DNA of 64,000 bases from Closterium sp. NIES-65 (lineage: Eukaryota > Streptophyta > Zygnematophyceae > Desmidiales > Closteriaceae): contig CANXME010002091.1 of assembly GCA_948144175.1 (NCBI GenBank), forward strand, positions 1-64,000, given 5' to 3'. The translations under genes were made by a program, and so were the position numbers. Shown in pieces: positions 13,401-27,010 of the stretch. The notes below the pieces were generated by a model. The model did no database searches and was not told the origin of the DNA. It saw nothing but the letters and a program-made list of their open reading frames with translations. Each line of letters starts with the position of its first letter. Positions within the stretch are counted from its first letter, which is position 1.

Positions 13401-16400
13401 AGAACAAGGGCCTAGCGTGTGCAAAATTGCAAGAACAAGGGCCTAGCGTGTGCAAAATTGCAAGAACAAGGGCCTAGCGTGTGCAAAATTGCAAGAACAA
13501 GGGCCTAGCGTGTGCAAAATTGCAAGAACAAGGGCCTAGCGTGTGCAAAATTGCAAGAACAAGGGCCTAGCGTGTGCAAAATTGCAAGAACAAGGGCCTA
13601 GCGTGTGCAAAATTGCAAGAACAAGGGCCTAGCGTGTGCAAAATTGCAAGAACAAGGGCCTAGCGTGTGCAAAATTGCAAGAACAAGGGCCTAGCGTGTG
13701 CAAAATTGCAAGAACAAGGGCCTAGCGTGTGCAAAATTGCAAGAACAAGGGCCTAGCGTGTGCAAAATTGCAAGAACAAGGGCCTAGCGTGTGCAAAATT
13801 GCAAGAACAAGGGCCTAGCGTGTGCAAAATTGCAAGAACAAGGGCCTAGCGTGTGCAAAATTGCAAGAACAAGGGCCTAGCGTGTGCAAAATTGCAAGAA
13901 CAAGGGCCTAGCGTGTGCAAAATTGCAAGAACAAGGGCCTAGCGTGTGCAAAATTGCAAGAACAAGGGCCTAGCGTGTGCAAAATTGCAAGAACAAGGGC
14001 CTAGCGTGTGCAAAATTGCAAGAACAAGGGCCTAGCGTGTGCAAAATTGCAAGAACAAGGGCCTAGCGTGTGCAAAATTGCAAGAACAAGGGCCTAGCGT
14101 GTGCAAAATTGCAAGAACAAGGGCCTAGCGTGTGCAAAATTGCAAGAACAAGGGCCTAGCGTGTGCAAAATTGCAAGAACAAGGGCCTAGCGTGTGCAAA
14201 ATTGCAAGAACAAGGGCCTAGCGTGTGCAAAATTGCAAGAACAAGGGCCTAGCGTGTGCAAAATTGCAAGAACAAGGGCCTAGCGTGTGCAAAATTGCAA
14301 GAACAAGGGCCTAGCGTGTGCAAAATTGCAAGAACAAGGGCCTAGCGTGTGCAAAATTGCAAGAACAAGGGCCTAGCGTGTGCAAAATTGCAAGAACAAG
14401 GGCCTAGCGTGTGCAAAATTGCAAGAACAAGGGCCTAGCGTGTGCAAAATTGCAAGAACAAGGGCCTAGCGTGTGCAAAATTGCAAGAACAAGGGCCTAG
14501 CGTGTGCAAAATTGCAAGAACAAGGGCCTAGCGTGTGCAAAATTGCAAGAACAAGGGCCTAGCGTGTGCAAAATTGCAAGAACAAGGGCCTAGCGTGTGC
14601 AAAATTGCAAGAACAAGGGCCTAGCGTGTGCAAAATTGCAAGAACAAGGGCCTAGCGTGTGCAAAATTGCAAGAACAAGGGCCTAGCGTGTGCAAAATTG
14701 CAAGAACAAGGGCCTAGCGTGTGCAAAATTGCAAGAACAAGGGCCTAGCGTGTGCAAAATTGCAAGAACAAGGGCCTAGCGTGTGCAAAATTGCAAGAAC
14801 AAGGGCCTAGCGTGTGCAAAATTGCAAGAACAAGGGCCTAGCGTGTGCAAAATTGCAAGAACAAGGGCCTAGCGTGTGCAAAATTGCAAGAACAAGGGCC
14901 TAGCGTGTGCAAAATTGCAAGAACAAGGGCCTAGCGTGTGCAAAATTGCAAGAACAAGGGCCTAGCGTGTGCAAAATTGCAAGAACAAGGGCCTAGCGTG
15001 TGCAAAATTGCAAGAACAAGGGCCTAGCGTGTGCAAAATTGCAAGAACAAGGGCCTAGCGTGTGCAAAATTGCAAGAACAAGGGCCTAGCGTGTGCAAAA
15101 TTGCAAGAACAAGGGCCTAGCGTGTGCAAAATTGCAAGAACAAGGGCCTAGCGTGTGCAAAATTGCAAGAACAAGGGCCTAGCGTGTGCAAAATTGCAAG
15201 AACAAGGGCCTAGCGTGTGCAAAATTGCAAGAACAAGGGCCTAGCGTGTGCAAAATTGCAAGAACAAGGGCCTAGCGTGTGCAAAATTGCAAGAACAAGG
15301 GCCTAGCGTGTGCAAAATTGCAAGAACAAGGGCCTAGCGTGTGCAAAATTGCAAGAACAAGGGCCTAGCGTGTGCAAAATTGCAAGAACAAGGGCCTAGC
15401 GTGTGCAAAATTGCAAGAACAAGGGCCTAGCGTGTGCAAAATTGCAAGAACAAGGGCCTAGCGTGTGCAAAATTGCAAGAACAAGGGCCTAGCGTGTGCA
15501 AAATTGCAAGAACAAGGGCCTAGCGTGTGCAAAATTGCAAGAACAAGGGCCTAGCGTGTGCAAAATTGCAAGAACAAGGGCCTAGCGTGTGCAAAATTGC
15601 AAGAACAAGGGCCTAGCGTGTGCAAAATTGCAAGAACAAGGGCCTAGCGTGTGCAAAATTGCAAGAACAAGGGCCTAGCGTGTGCAAAATTGCAAGAACA
15701 AGGGCCTAGCGTGTGCAAAATTGCAAGAACAAGGGCCTAGCGTGTGCAAAATTGCAAGAACAAGGGCCTAGCGTGTGCAAAATTGCAAGAACAAGGGCCT
15801 AGCGTGTGCAAAATTGCAAGAACAAGGGCCTAGCGTGTGCAAAATTGCAAGAACAAGGGCCTAGCGTGTGCAAAATTGCAAGAACAAGGGCCTAGCGTGT
15901 GCAAAATTGCAAGAACAAGGGCCTAGCGTGTGCAAAATTGCAAGAACAAGGGCCTAGCGTGTGCAAAATTGCAAGAACAAGGGCCTAGCGTGTGCAAAAT
16001 TGCAAGAACAAGGGCCTAGCGTGTGCAAAATTGCAAGAACAAGGGCCTAGCGTGTGCAAAATTGCAAGAACAAGGGCCTAGCGTGTGCAAAATTGCAAGA
16101 ACAAGGGCCTAGCGTGTGCAAAATTGCAAGAACAAGGGCCTAGCGTGTGCAAAATTGCAAGAACAAGGGCCTAGCGTGTGCAAAATTGCAAGAACAAGGG
16201 CCTAGCGTGTGCAAAATTGCAAGAACAAGGGCCTAGCGTGTGCAAAATTGCAAGAACAAGGGCCTAGCGTGTGCAAAATTGCAAGAACAAGGGCCTAGCG
16301 TGTGCAAAATTGCAAGAACAAGGGCCTAGCGTGTGCAAAATTGCAAGAACAAGGGCCTAGCGTGTGCAAAATTGCAAGAACAAGGGCCTAGCGTGTGCAA

Positions 16401-19400
16401 AATTGCAAGAACAAGGGCCTAGCGTGTGCAAAATTGCAAGAACAAGGGCCTAGCGTGTGCAAAATTGCAAGAACAAGGGCCTAGCGTGTGCAAAATTGCA
16501 AGAACAAGGGCCTAGCGTGTGCAAAATTGCAAGAACAAGGGCCTAGCGTGTGCAAAATTGCAAGAACAAGGGCCTAGCGTGTGCAAAATTGCAAGAACAA
16601 GGGCCTAGCGTGTGCAAAATTGCAAGAACAAGGGCCTAGCGTGTGCAAAATTGCAAGAACAAGGGCCTAGCGTGTGCAAAATTGCAAGAACAAGGGCCTA
16701 GCGTGTGCAAAATTGCAAGAACAAGGGCCTAGCGTGTGCAAAATTGCAAGAACAAGGGCCTAGCGTGTGCAAAATTGCAAGAACAAGGGCCTAGCGTGTG
16801 CAAAATTGCAAGAACAAGGGCCTAGCGTGTGCAAAATTGCAAGAACAAGGGCCTAGCGTGTGCAAAATTGCAAGAACAAGGGCCTAGCGTGTGCAAAATT
16901 GCAAGAACAAGGGCCTAGCGTGTGCAAAATTGCAAGAACAAGGGCCTAGCGTGTGCAAAATTGCAAGAACAAGGGCCTAGCGTGTGCAAAATTGCAAGAA
17001 CAAGGGCCTAGCGTGTGCAAAATTGCAAGAACAAGGGCCTAGCGTGTGCAAAATTGCAAGAACAAGGGCCTAGCGTGTGCAAAATTGCAAGAACAAGGGC
17101 CTAGCGTGTGCAAAATTGCAAGAACAAGGGCCTAGCGTGTGCAAAATTGCAAGAACAAGGGCCTAGCGTGTGCAAAATTGCAAGAACAAGGGCCTAGCGT
17201 GTGCAAAATTGCAAGAACAAGGGCCTAGCGTGTGCAAAATTGCAAGAACAAGGGCCTAGCGTGTGCAAAATTGCAAGAACAAGGGCCTAGCGTGTGCAAA
17301 ATTGCAAGAACAAGGGCCTAGCGTGTGCAAAATTGCAAGAACAAGGGCCTAGCGTGTGCAAAATTGCAAGAACAAGGGCCTAGCGTGTGCAAAATTGCAA
17401 GAACAAGGGCCTAGCGTGTGCAAAATTGCAAGAACAAGGGCCTAGCGTGTGCAAAATTGCAAGAACAAGGGCCTAGCGTGTGCAAAATTGCAAGAACAAG
17501 GGCCTAGCGTGTGCAAAATTGCAAGAACAAGGGCCTAGCGTGTGCAAAATTGCAAGAACAAGGGCCTAGCGTGTGCAAAATTGCAAGAACAAGGGCCTAG
17601 CGTGTGCAAAATTGCAAGAACAAGGGCCTAGCGTGTGCAAAATTGCAAGAACAAGGGCCTAGCGTGTGCAAAATTGCAAGAACAAGGGCCTAGCGTGTGC
17701 AAAATTGCAAGAACAAGGGCCTAGCGTGTGCAAAATTGCAAGAACAAGGGCCTAGCGTGTGCAAAATTGCAAGAACAAGGGCCTAGCGTGTGCAAAATTG
17801 CAAGAACAAGGGCCTAGCGTGTGCAAAATTGCAAGAACAAGGGCCTAGCGTGTGCAAAATTGCAAGAACAAGGGCCTAGCGTGTGCAAAATTGCAAGAAC
17901 AAGGGCCTAGCGTGTGCAAAATTGCAAGAACAAGGGCCTAGCGTGTGCAAAATTGCAAGAACAAGGGCCTAGCGTGTGCAAAATTGCAAGAACAAGGGCC
18001 TAGCGTGTGCAAAATTGCAAGAACAAGGGCCTAGCGTGTGCAAAATTGCAAGAACAAGGGCCTAGCGTGTGCAAAATTGCAAGAACAAGGGCCTAGCGTG
18101 TGCAAAATTGCAAGAACAAGGGCCTAGCGTGTGCAAAATTGCAAGAACAAGGGCCTAGCGTGTGCAAAATTGCAAGAACAAGGGCCTAGCGTGTGCAAAA
18201 TTGCAAGAACAAGGGCCTAGCGTGTGCAAAATTGCAAGAACAAGGGCCTAGCGTGTGCAAAATTGCAAGAACAAGGGCCTAGCGTGTGCAAAATTGCAAG
18301 AACAAGGGCCTAGCGTGTGCAAAATTGCAAGAACAAGGGCCTAGCGTGTGCAAAATTGCAAGAACAAGGGCCTAGCGTGTGCAAAATTGCAAGAACAAGG
18401 GCCTAGCGTGTGCAAAATTGCAAGAACAAGGGCCTAGCGTGTGCAAAATTGCAAGAACAAGGGCCTAGCGTGTGCAAAATTGCAAGAACAAGGGCCTAGC
18501 GTGTGCAAAATTGCAAGAACAAGGGCCTAGCGTGTGCAAAATTGCAAGAACAAGGGCCTAGCGTGTGCAAAATTGCAAGAACAAGGGCCTAGCGTGTGCA
18601 AAATTGCAAGAACAAGGGCCTAGCGTGTGCAAAATTGCAAGAACAAGGGCCTAGCGTGTGCAAAATTGCAAGAACAAGGGCCTAGCGTGTGCAAAATTGC
18701 AAGAACAAGGGCCTAGCGTGTGCAAAATTGCAAGAACAAGGGCCTAGCGTGTGCAAAATTGCAAGAACAAGGGCCTAGCGTGTGCAAAATTGCAAGAACA
18801 AGGGCCTAGCGTGTGCAAAATTGCAAGAACAAGGGCCTAGCGTGTGCAAAATTGCAAGAACAAGGGCCTAGCGTGTGCAAAATTGCAAGAACAAGGGCCT
18901 AGCGTGTGCAAAATTGCAAGAACAAGGGCCTAGCGTGTGCAAAATTGCAAGAACAAGGGCCTAGCGTGTGCAAAATTGCAAGAACAAGGGCCTAGCGTGT
19001 GCAAAATTGCAAGAACAAGGGCCTAGCGTGTGCAAAATTGCAAGAACAAGGGCCTAGCGTGTGCAAAATTGCAAGAACAAGGGCCTAGCGTGTGCAAAAT
19101 TGCAAGAACAAGGGCCTAGCGTGTGCAAAATTGCAAGAACAAGGGCCTAGCGTGTGCAAAATTGCAAGAACAAGGGCCTAGCGTGTGCAAAATTGCAAGA
19201 ACAAGGGCCTAGCGTGTGCAAAATTGCAAGAACAAGGGCCTAGCGTGTGCAAAATTGCAAGAACAAGGGCCTAGCGTGTGCAAAATTGCAAGAACAAGGG
19301 CCTAGCGTGTGCAAAATTGCAAGAACAAGGGCCTAGCGTGTGCAAAATTGCAAGAACAAGGGCCTAGCGTGTGCAAAATTGCAAGAACAAGGGCCTAGCG

Positions 19401-22400
19401 TGTGCAAAATTGCAAGAACAAGGGCCTAGCGTGTGCAAAATTGCAAGAACAAGGGCCTAGCGTGTGCAAAATTGCAAGAACAAGGGCCTAGCGTGTGCAA
19501 AATTGCAAGAACAAGGGCCTAGCGTGTGCAAAATTGCAAGAACAAGGGCCTAGCGTGTGCAAAATTGCAAGAACAAGGGCCTAGCGTGTGCAAAATTGCA
19601 AGAACAAGGGCCTAGCGTGTGCAAAATTGCAAGAACAAGGGCCTAGCGTGTGCAAAATTGCAAGAACAAGGGCCTAGCGTGTGCAAAATTGCAAGAACAA
19701 GGGCCTAGCGTGTGCAAAATTGCAAGAACAAGGGCCTAGCGTGTGCAAAATTGCAAGAACAAGGGCCTAGCGTGTGCAAAATTGCAAGAACAAGGGCCTA
19801 GCGTGTGCAAAATTGCAAGAACAAGGGCCTAGCGTGTGCAAAATTGCAAGAACAAGGGCCTAGCGTGTGCAAAATTGCAAGAACAAGGGCCTAGCGTGTG
19901 CAAAATTGCAAGAACAAGGGCCTAGCGTGTGCAAAATTGCAAGAACAAGGGCCTAGCGTGTGCAAAATTGCAAGAACAAGGGCCTAGCGTGTGCAAAATT
20001 GCAAGAACAAGGGCCTAGCGTGTGCAAAATTGCAAGAACAAGGGCCTAGCGTGTGCAAAATTGCAAGAACAAGGGCCTAGCGTGTGCAAAATTGCAAGAA
20101 CAAGGGCCTAGCGTGTGCAAAATTGCAAGAACAAGGGCCTAGCGTGTGCAAAATTGCAAGAACAAGGGCCTAGCGTGTGCAAAATTGCAAGAACAAGGGC
20201 CTAGCGTGTGCAAAATTGCAAGAACAAGGGCCTAGCGTGTGCAAAATTGCAAGAACAAGGGCCTAGCGTGTGCAAAATTGCAAGAACAAGGGCCTAGCGT
20301 GTGCAAAATTGCAAGAACAAGGGCCTAGCGTGTGCAAAATTGCAAGAACAAGGGCCTAGCGTGTGCAAAATTGCAAGAACAAGGGCCTAGCGTGTGCAAA
20401 ATTGCAAGAACAAGGGCCTAGCGTGTGCAAAATTGCAAGAACAAGGGCCTAGCGTGTGCAAAATTGCAAGAACAAGGGCCTAGCGTGTGCAAAATTGCAA
20501 GAACAAGGGCCTAGCGTGTGCAAAATTGCAAGAACAAGGGCCTAGCGTGTGCAAAATTGCAAGAACAAGGGCCTAGCGTGTGCAAAATTGCAAGAACAAG
20601 GGCCTAGCGTGTGCAAAATTGCAAGAACAAGGGCCTAGCGTGTGCAAAATTGCAAGAACAAGGGCCTAGCGTGTGCAAAATTGCAAGAACAAGGGCCTAG
20701 CGTGTGCAAAATTGCAAGAACAAGGGCCTAGCGTGTGCAAAATTGCAAGAACAAGGGCCTAGCGTGTGCAAAATTGCAAGAACAAGGGCCTAGCGTGTGC
20801 AAAATTGCAAGAACAAGGGCCTAGCGTGTGCAAAATTGCAAGAACAAGGGCCTAGCGTGTGCAAAATTGCAAGAACAAGGGCCTAGCGTGTGCAAAATTG
20901 CAAGAACAAGGGCCTAGCGTGTGCAAAATTGCAAGAACAAGGGCCTAGCGTGTGCAAAATTGCAAGAACAAGGGCCTAGCGTGTGCAAAATTGCAAGAAC
21001 AAGGGCCTAGCGTGTGCAAAATTGCAAGAACAAGGGCCTAGCGTGTGCAAAATTGCAAGAACAAGGGCCTAGCGTGTGCAAAATTGCAAGAACAAGGGCC
21101 TAGCGTGTGCAAAATTGCAAGAACAAGGGCCTAGCGTGTGCAAAATTGCAAGAACAAGGGCCTAGCGTGTGCAAAATTGCAAGAACAAGGGCCTAGCGTG
21201 TGCAAAATTGCAAGAACAAGGGCCTAGCGTGTGCAAAATTGCAAGAACAAGGGCCTAGCGTGTGCAAAATTGCAAGAACAAGGGCCTAGCGTGTGCAAAA
21301 TTGCAAGAACAAGGGCCTAGCGTGTGCAAAATTGCAAGAACAAGGGCCTAGCGTGTGCAAAATTGCAAGAACAAGGGCCTAGCGTGTGCAAAATTGCAAG
21401 AACAAGGGCCTAGCGTGTGCAAAATTGCAAGAACAAGGGCCTAGCGTGTGCAAAATTGCAAGAACAAGGGCCTAGCGTGTGCAAAATTGCAAGAACAAGG
21501 GCCTAGCGTGTGCAAAATTGCAAGAACAAGGGCCTAGCGTGTGCAAAATTGCAAGAACAAGGGCCTAGCGTGTGCAAAATTGCAAGAACAAGGGCCTAGC
21601 GTGTGCAAAATTGCAAGAACAAGGGCCTAGCGTGTGCAAAATTGCAAGAACAAGGGCCTAGCGTGTGCAAAATTGCAAGAACAAGGGCCTAGCGTGTGCA
21701 AAATTGCAAGAACAAGGGCCTAGCGTGTGCAAAATTGCAAGAACAAGGGCCTAGCGTGTGCAAAATTGCAAGAACAAGGGCCTAGCGTGTGCAAAATTGC
21801 AAGAACAAGGGCCTAGCGTGTGCAAAATTGCAAGAACAAGGGCCTAGCGTGTGCAAAATTGCAAGAACAAGGGCCTAGCGTGTGCAAAATTGCAAGAACA
21901 AGGGCCTAGCGTGTGCAAAATTGCAAGAACAAGGGCCTAGCGTGTGCAAAATTGCAAGAACAAGGGCCTAGCGTGTGCAAAATTGCAAGAACAAGGGCCT
22001 AGCGTGTGCAAAATTGCAAGAACAAGGGCCTAGCGTGTGCAAAATTGCAAGAACAAGGGCCTAGCGTGTGCAAAATTGCAAGAACAAGGGCCTAGCGTGT
22101 GCAAAATTGCAAGAACAAGGGCCTAGCGTGTGCAAAATTGCAAGAACAAGGGCCTAGCGTGTGCAAAATTGCAAGAACAAGGGCCTAGCGTGTGCAAAAT
22201 TGCAAGAACAAGGGCCTAGCGTGTGCAAAATTGCAAGAACAAGGGCCTAGCGTGTGCAAAATTGCAAGAACAAGGGCCTAGCGTGTGCAAAATTGCAAGA
22301 ACAAGGGCCTAGCGTGTGCAAAATTGCAAGAACAAGGGCCTAGCGTGTGCAAAATTGCAAGAACAAGGGCCTAGCGTGTGCAAAATTGCAAGAACAAGGG

Positions 22401-25400
22401 CCTAGCGTGTGCAAAATTGCAAGAACAAGGGCCTAGCGTGTGCAAAATTGCAAGAACAAGGGCCTAGCGTGTGCAAAATTGCAAGAACAAGGGCCTAGCG
22501 TGTGCAAAATTGCAAGAACAAGGGCCTAGCGTGTGCAAAATTGCAAGAACAAGGGCCTAGCGTGTGCAAAATTGCAAGAACAAGGGCCTAGCGTGTGCAA
22601 AATTGCAAGAACAAGGGCCTAGCGTGTGCAAAATTGCAAGAACAAGGGCCTAGCGTGTGCAAAATTGCAAGAACAAGGGCCTAGCGTGTGCAAAATTGCA
22701 AGAACAAGGGCCTAGCGTGTGCAAAATTGCAAGAACAAGGGCCTAGCGTGTGCAAAATTGCAAGAACAAGGGCCTAGCGTGTGCAAAATTGCAAGAACAA
22801 GGGCCTAGCGTGTGCAAAATTGCAAGAACAAGGGCCTAGCGTGTGCAAAATTGCAAGAACAAGGGCCTAGCGTGTGCAAAATTGCAAGAACAAGGGCCTA
22901 GCGTGTGCAAAATTGCAAGAACAAGGGCCTAGCGTGTGCAAAATTGCAAGAACAAGGGCCTAGCGTGTGCAAAATTGCAAGAACAAGGGCCTAGCGTGTG
23001 CAAAATTGCAAGAACAAGGGCCTAGCGTGTGCAAAATTGCAAGAACAAGGGCCTAGCGTGTGCAAAATTGCAAGAACAAGGGCCTAGCGTGTGCAAAATT
23101 GCAAGAACAAGGGCCTAGCGTGTGCAAAATTGCAAGAACAAGGGCCTAGCGTGTGCAAAATTGCAAGAACAAGGGCCTAGCGTGTGCAAAATTGCAAGAA
23201 CAAGGGCCTAGCGTGTGCAAAATTGCAAGAACAAGGGCCTAGCGTGTGCAAAATTGCAAGAACAAGGGCCTAGCGTGTGCAAAATTGCAAGAACAAGGGC
23301 CTAGCGTGTGCAAAATTGCAAGAACAAGGGCCTAGCGTGTGCAAAATTGCAAGAACAAGGGCCTAGCGTGTGCAAAATTGCAAGAACAAGGGCCTAGCGT
23401 GTGCAAAATTGCAAGAACAAGGGCCTAGCGTGTGCAAAATTGCAAGAACAAGGGCCTAGCGTGTGCAAAATTGCAAGAACAAGGGCCTAGCGTGTGCAAA
23501 ATTGCAAGAACAAGGGCCTAGCGTGTGCAAAATTGCAAGAACAAGGGCCTAGCGTGTGCAAAATTGCAAGAACAAGGGCCTAGCGTGTGCAAAATTGCAA
23601 GAACAAGGGCCTAGCGTGTGCAAAATTGCAAGAACAAGGGCCTAGCGTGTGCAAAATTGCAAGAACAAGGGCCTAGCGTGTGCAAAATTGCAAGAACAAG
23701 GGCCTAGCGTGTGCAAAATTGCAAGAACAAGGGCCTAGCGTGTGCAAAATTGCAAGAACAAGGGCCTAGCGTGTGCAAAATTGCAAGAACAAGGGCCTAG
23801 CGTGTGCAAAATTGCAAGAACAAGGGCCTAGCGTGTGCAAAATTGCAAGAACAAGGGCCTAGCGTGTGCAAAATTGCAAGAACAAGGGCCTAGCGTGTGC
23901 AAAATTGCAAGAACAAGGGCCTAGCGTGTGCAAAATTGCAAGAACAAGGGCCTAGCGTGTGCAAAATTGCAAGAACAAGGGCCTAGCGTGTGCAAAATTG
24001 CAAGAACAAGGGCCTAGCGTGTGCAAAATTGCAAGAACAAGGGCCTAGCGTGTGCAAAATTGCAAGAACAAGGGCCTAGCGTGTGCAAAATTGCAAGAAC
24101 AAGGGCCTAGCGTGTGCAAAATTGCAAGAACAAGGGCCTAGCGTGTGCAAAATTGCAAGAACAAGGGCCTAGCGTGTGCAAAATTGCAAGAACAAGGGCC
24201 TAGCGTGTGCAAAATTGCAAGAACAAGGGCCTAGCGTGTGCAAAATTGCAAGAACAAGGGCCTAGCGTGTGCAAAATTGCAAGAACAAGGGCCTAGCGTG
24301 TGCAAAATTGCAAGAACAAGGGCCTAGCGTGTGCAAAATTGCAAGAACAAGGGCCTAGCGTGTGCAAAATTGCAAGAACAAGGGCCTAGCGTGTGCAAAA
24401 TTGCAAGAACAAGGGCCTAGCGTGTGCAAAATTGCAAGAACAAGGGCCTAGCGTGTGCAAAATTGCAAGAACAAGGGCCTAGCGTGTGCAAAATTGCAAG
24501 AACAAGGGCCTAGCGTGTGCAAAATTGCAAGAACAAGGGCCTAGCGTGTGCAAAATTGCAAGAACAAGGGCCTAGCGTGTGCAAAATTGCAAGAACAAGG
24601 GCCTAGCGTGTGCAAAATTGCAAGAACAAGGGCCTAGCGTGTGCAAAATTGCAAGAACAAGGGCCTAGCGTGTGCAAAATTGCAAGAACAAGGGCCTAGC
24701 GTGTGCAAAATTGCAAGAACAAGGGCCTAGCGTGTGCAAAATTGCAAGAACAAGGGCCTAGCGTGTGCAAAATTGCAAGAACAAGGGCCTAGCGTGTGCA
24801 AAATTGCAAGAACAAGGGCCTAGCGTGTGCAAAATTGCAAGAACAAGGGCCTAGCGTGTGCAAAATTGCAAGAACAAGGGCCTAGCGTGTGCAAAATTGC
24901 AAGAACAAGGGCCTAGCGTGTGCAAAATTGCAAGAACAAGGGCCTAGCGTGTGCAAAATTGCAAGAACAAGGGCCTAGCGTGTGCAAAATTGCAAGAACA
25001 AGGGCCTAGCGTGTGCAAAATTGCAAGAACAAGGGCCTAGCGTGTGCAAAATTGCAAGAACAAGGGCCTAGCGTGTGCAAAATTGCAAGAACAAGGGCCT
25101 AGCGTGTGCAAAATTGCAAGAACAAGGGCCTAGCGTGTGCAAAATTGCAAGAACAAGGGCCTAGCGTGTGCAAAATTGCAAGAACAAGGGCCTAGCGTGT
25201 GCAAAATTGCAAGAACAAGGGCCTAGCGTGTGCAAAATTGCAAGAACAAGGGCCTAGCGTGTGCAAAATTGCAAGAACAAGGGCCTAGCGTGTGCAAAAT
25301 TGCAAGAACAAGGGCCTAGCGTGTGCAAAATTGCAAGAACAAGGGCCTAGCGTGTGCAAAATTGCAAGAACAAGGGCCTAGCGTGTGCAAAATTGCAAGA

Positions 25401-27010
25401 ACAAGGGCCTAGCGTGTGCAAAATTGCAAGAACAAGGGCCTAGCGTGTGCAAAATTGCAAGAACAAGGGCCTAGCGTGTGCAAAATTGCAAGAACAAGGG
25501 CCTAGCGTGTGCAAAATTGCAAGAACAAGGGCCTAGCGTGTGCAAAATTGCAAGAACAAGGGCCTAGCGTGTGCAAAATTGCAAGAACAAGGGCCTAGCG
25601 TGTGCAAAATTGCAAGAACAAGGGCCTAGCGTGTGCAAAATTGCAAGAACAAGGGCCTAGCGTGTGCAAAATTGCAAGAACAAGGGCCTAGCGTGTGCAA
25701 AATTGCAAGAACAAGGGCCTAGCGTGTGCAAAATTGCAAGAACAAGGGCCTAGCGTGTGCAAAATTGCAAGAACAAGGGCCTAGCGTGTGCAAAATTGCA
25801 AGAACAAGGGCCTAGCGTGTGCAAAATTGCAAGAACAAGGGCCTAGCGTGTGCAAAATTGCAAGAACAAGGGCCTAGCGTGTGCAAAATTGCAAGAACAA
25901 GGGCCTAGCGTGTGCAAAATTGCAAGAACAAGGGCCTAGCGTGTGCAAAATTGCAAGAACAAGGGCCTAGCGTGTGCAAAATTGCAAGAACAAGGGCCTA
26001 GCGTGTGCAAAATTGCAAGAACAAGGGCCTAGCGTGTGCAAAATTGCAAGAACAAGGGCCTAGCGTGTGCAAAATTGCAAGAACAAGGGCCTAGCGTGTG
26101 CAAAATTGCAAGAACAAGGGCCTAGCGTGTGCAAAATTGCAAGAACAAGGGCCTAGCGTGTGCAAAATTGCAAGAACAAGGGCCTAGCGTGTGCAAAATT
26201 GCAAGAACAAGGGCCTAGCGTGTGCAAAATTGCAAGAACAAGGGCCTAGCGTGTGCAAAATTGCAAGAACAAGGGCCTAGCGTGTGCAAAATTGCAAGAA
26301 CAAGGGCCTAGCGTGTGCAAAATTGCAAGAACAAGGGCCTAGCGTGTGCAAAATTGCAAGAACAAGGGCCTAGCGTGTGCAAAATTGCAAGAACAAGGGC
26401 CTAGCGTGTGCAAAATTGCAAGAACAAGGGCCTAGCGTGTGCAAAATTGCAAGAACAAGGGCCTAGCGTGTGCAAAATTGCAAGAACAAGGGCCTAGCGT
26501 GTGCAAAATTGCAAGAACAAGGGCCTAGCGTGTGCAAAATTGCAAGAACAAGGGCCTAGCGTGTGCAAAATTGCAAGAACAAGGGCCTAGCGTGTGCAAA
26601 ATTGCAAGAACAAGGGCCTAGCGTGTGCAAAATTGCAAGAACAAGGGCCTAGCGTGTGCAAAATTGCAAGAACAAGGGCCTAGCGTGTGCAAAATTGCAA
26701 GAACAAGGGCCTAGCGTGTGCAAAATTGCAAGAACAAGGGCCTAGCGTGTGCAAAATTGCAAGAACAAGGGCCTAGCGTGTGCAAAATTGCAAGAACAAG
26801 GGCCTAGCGTGTGCAAAATTGCAAGAACAAGGGCCTAGCGTGTGCAAAATTGCAAGAACAAGGGCCTAGCGTGTGCAAAATTGCAAGAACAAGGGCCTAG
26901 CGTGTGCAAAATTGCAAGAACAAGGGCCTAGCGTGTGCAAAATTGCAAGAACAAGGGCCTAGCGTGTGCAAAATTGCAAGAACAAGGGCCTAGCGTGTGC
27001 AAAATTGCAA
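4421..27010. repeat. Satellite array, phase-locked homogeneous core (about 729 units)
   Basis: The repeat phase is the same at 4441, 6301, 8161, 10021 and every further step of 1,860 bp (60 units) to 26761, so there is no net insertion or deletion over 22,320 bp (720 x 31). By eye I also found no substitutions. This uniformity contrasts with the diverged units on both sides. It fits very recent amplification or homogenisation, or an assembler or polisher that replaced true variants with a consensus; sequence alone cannot separate these. Confidence 0.93.
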
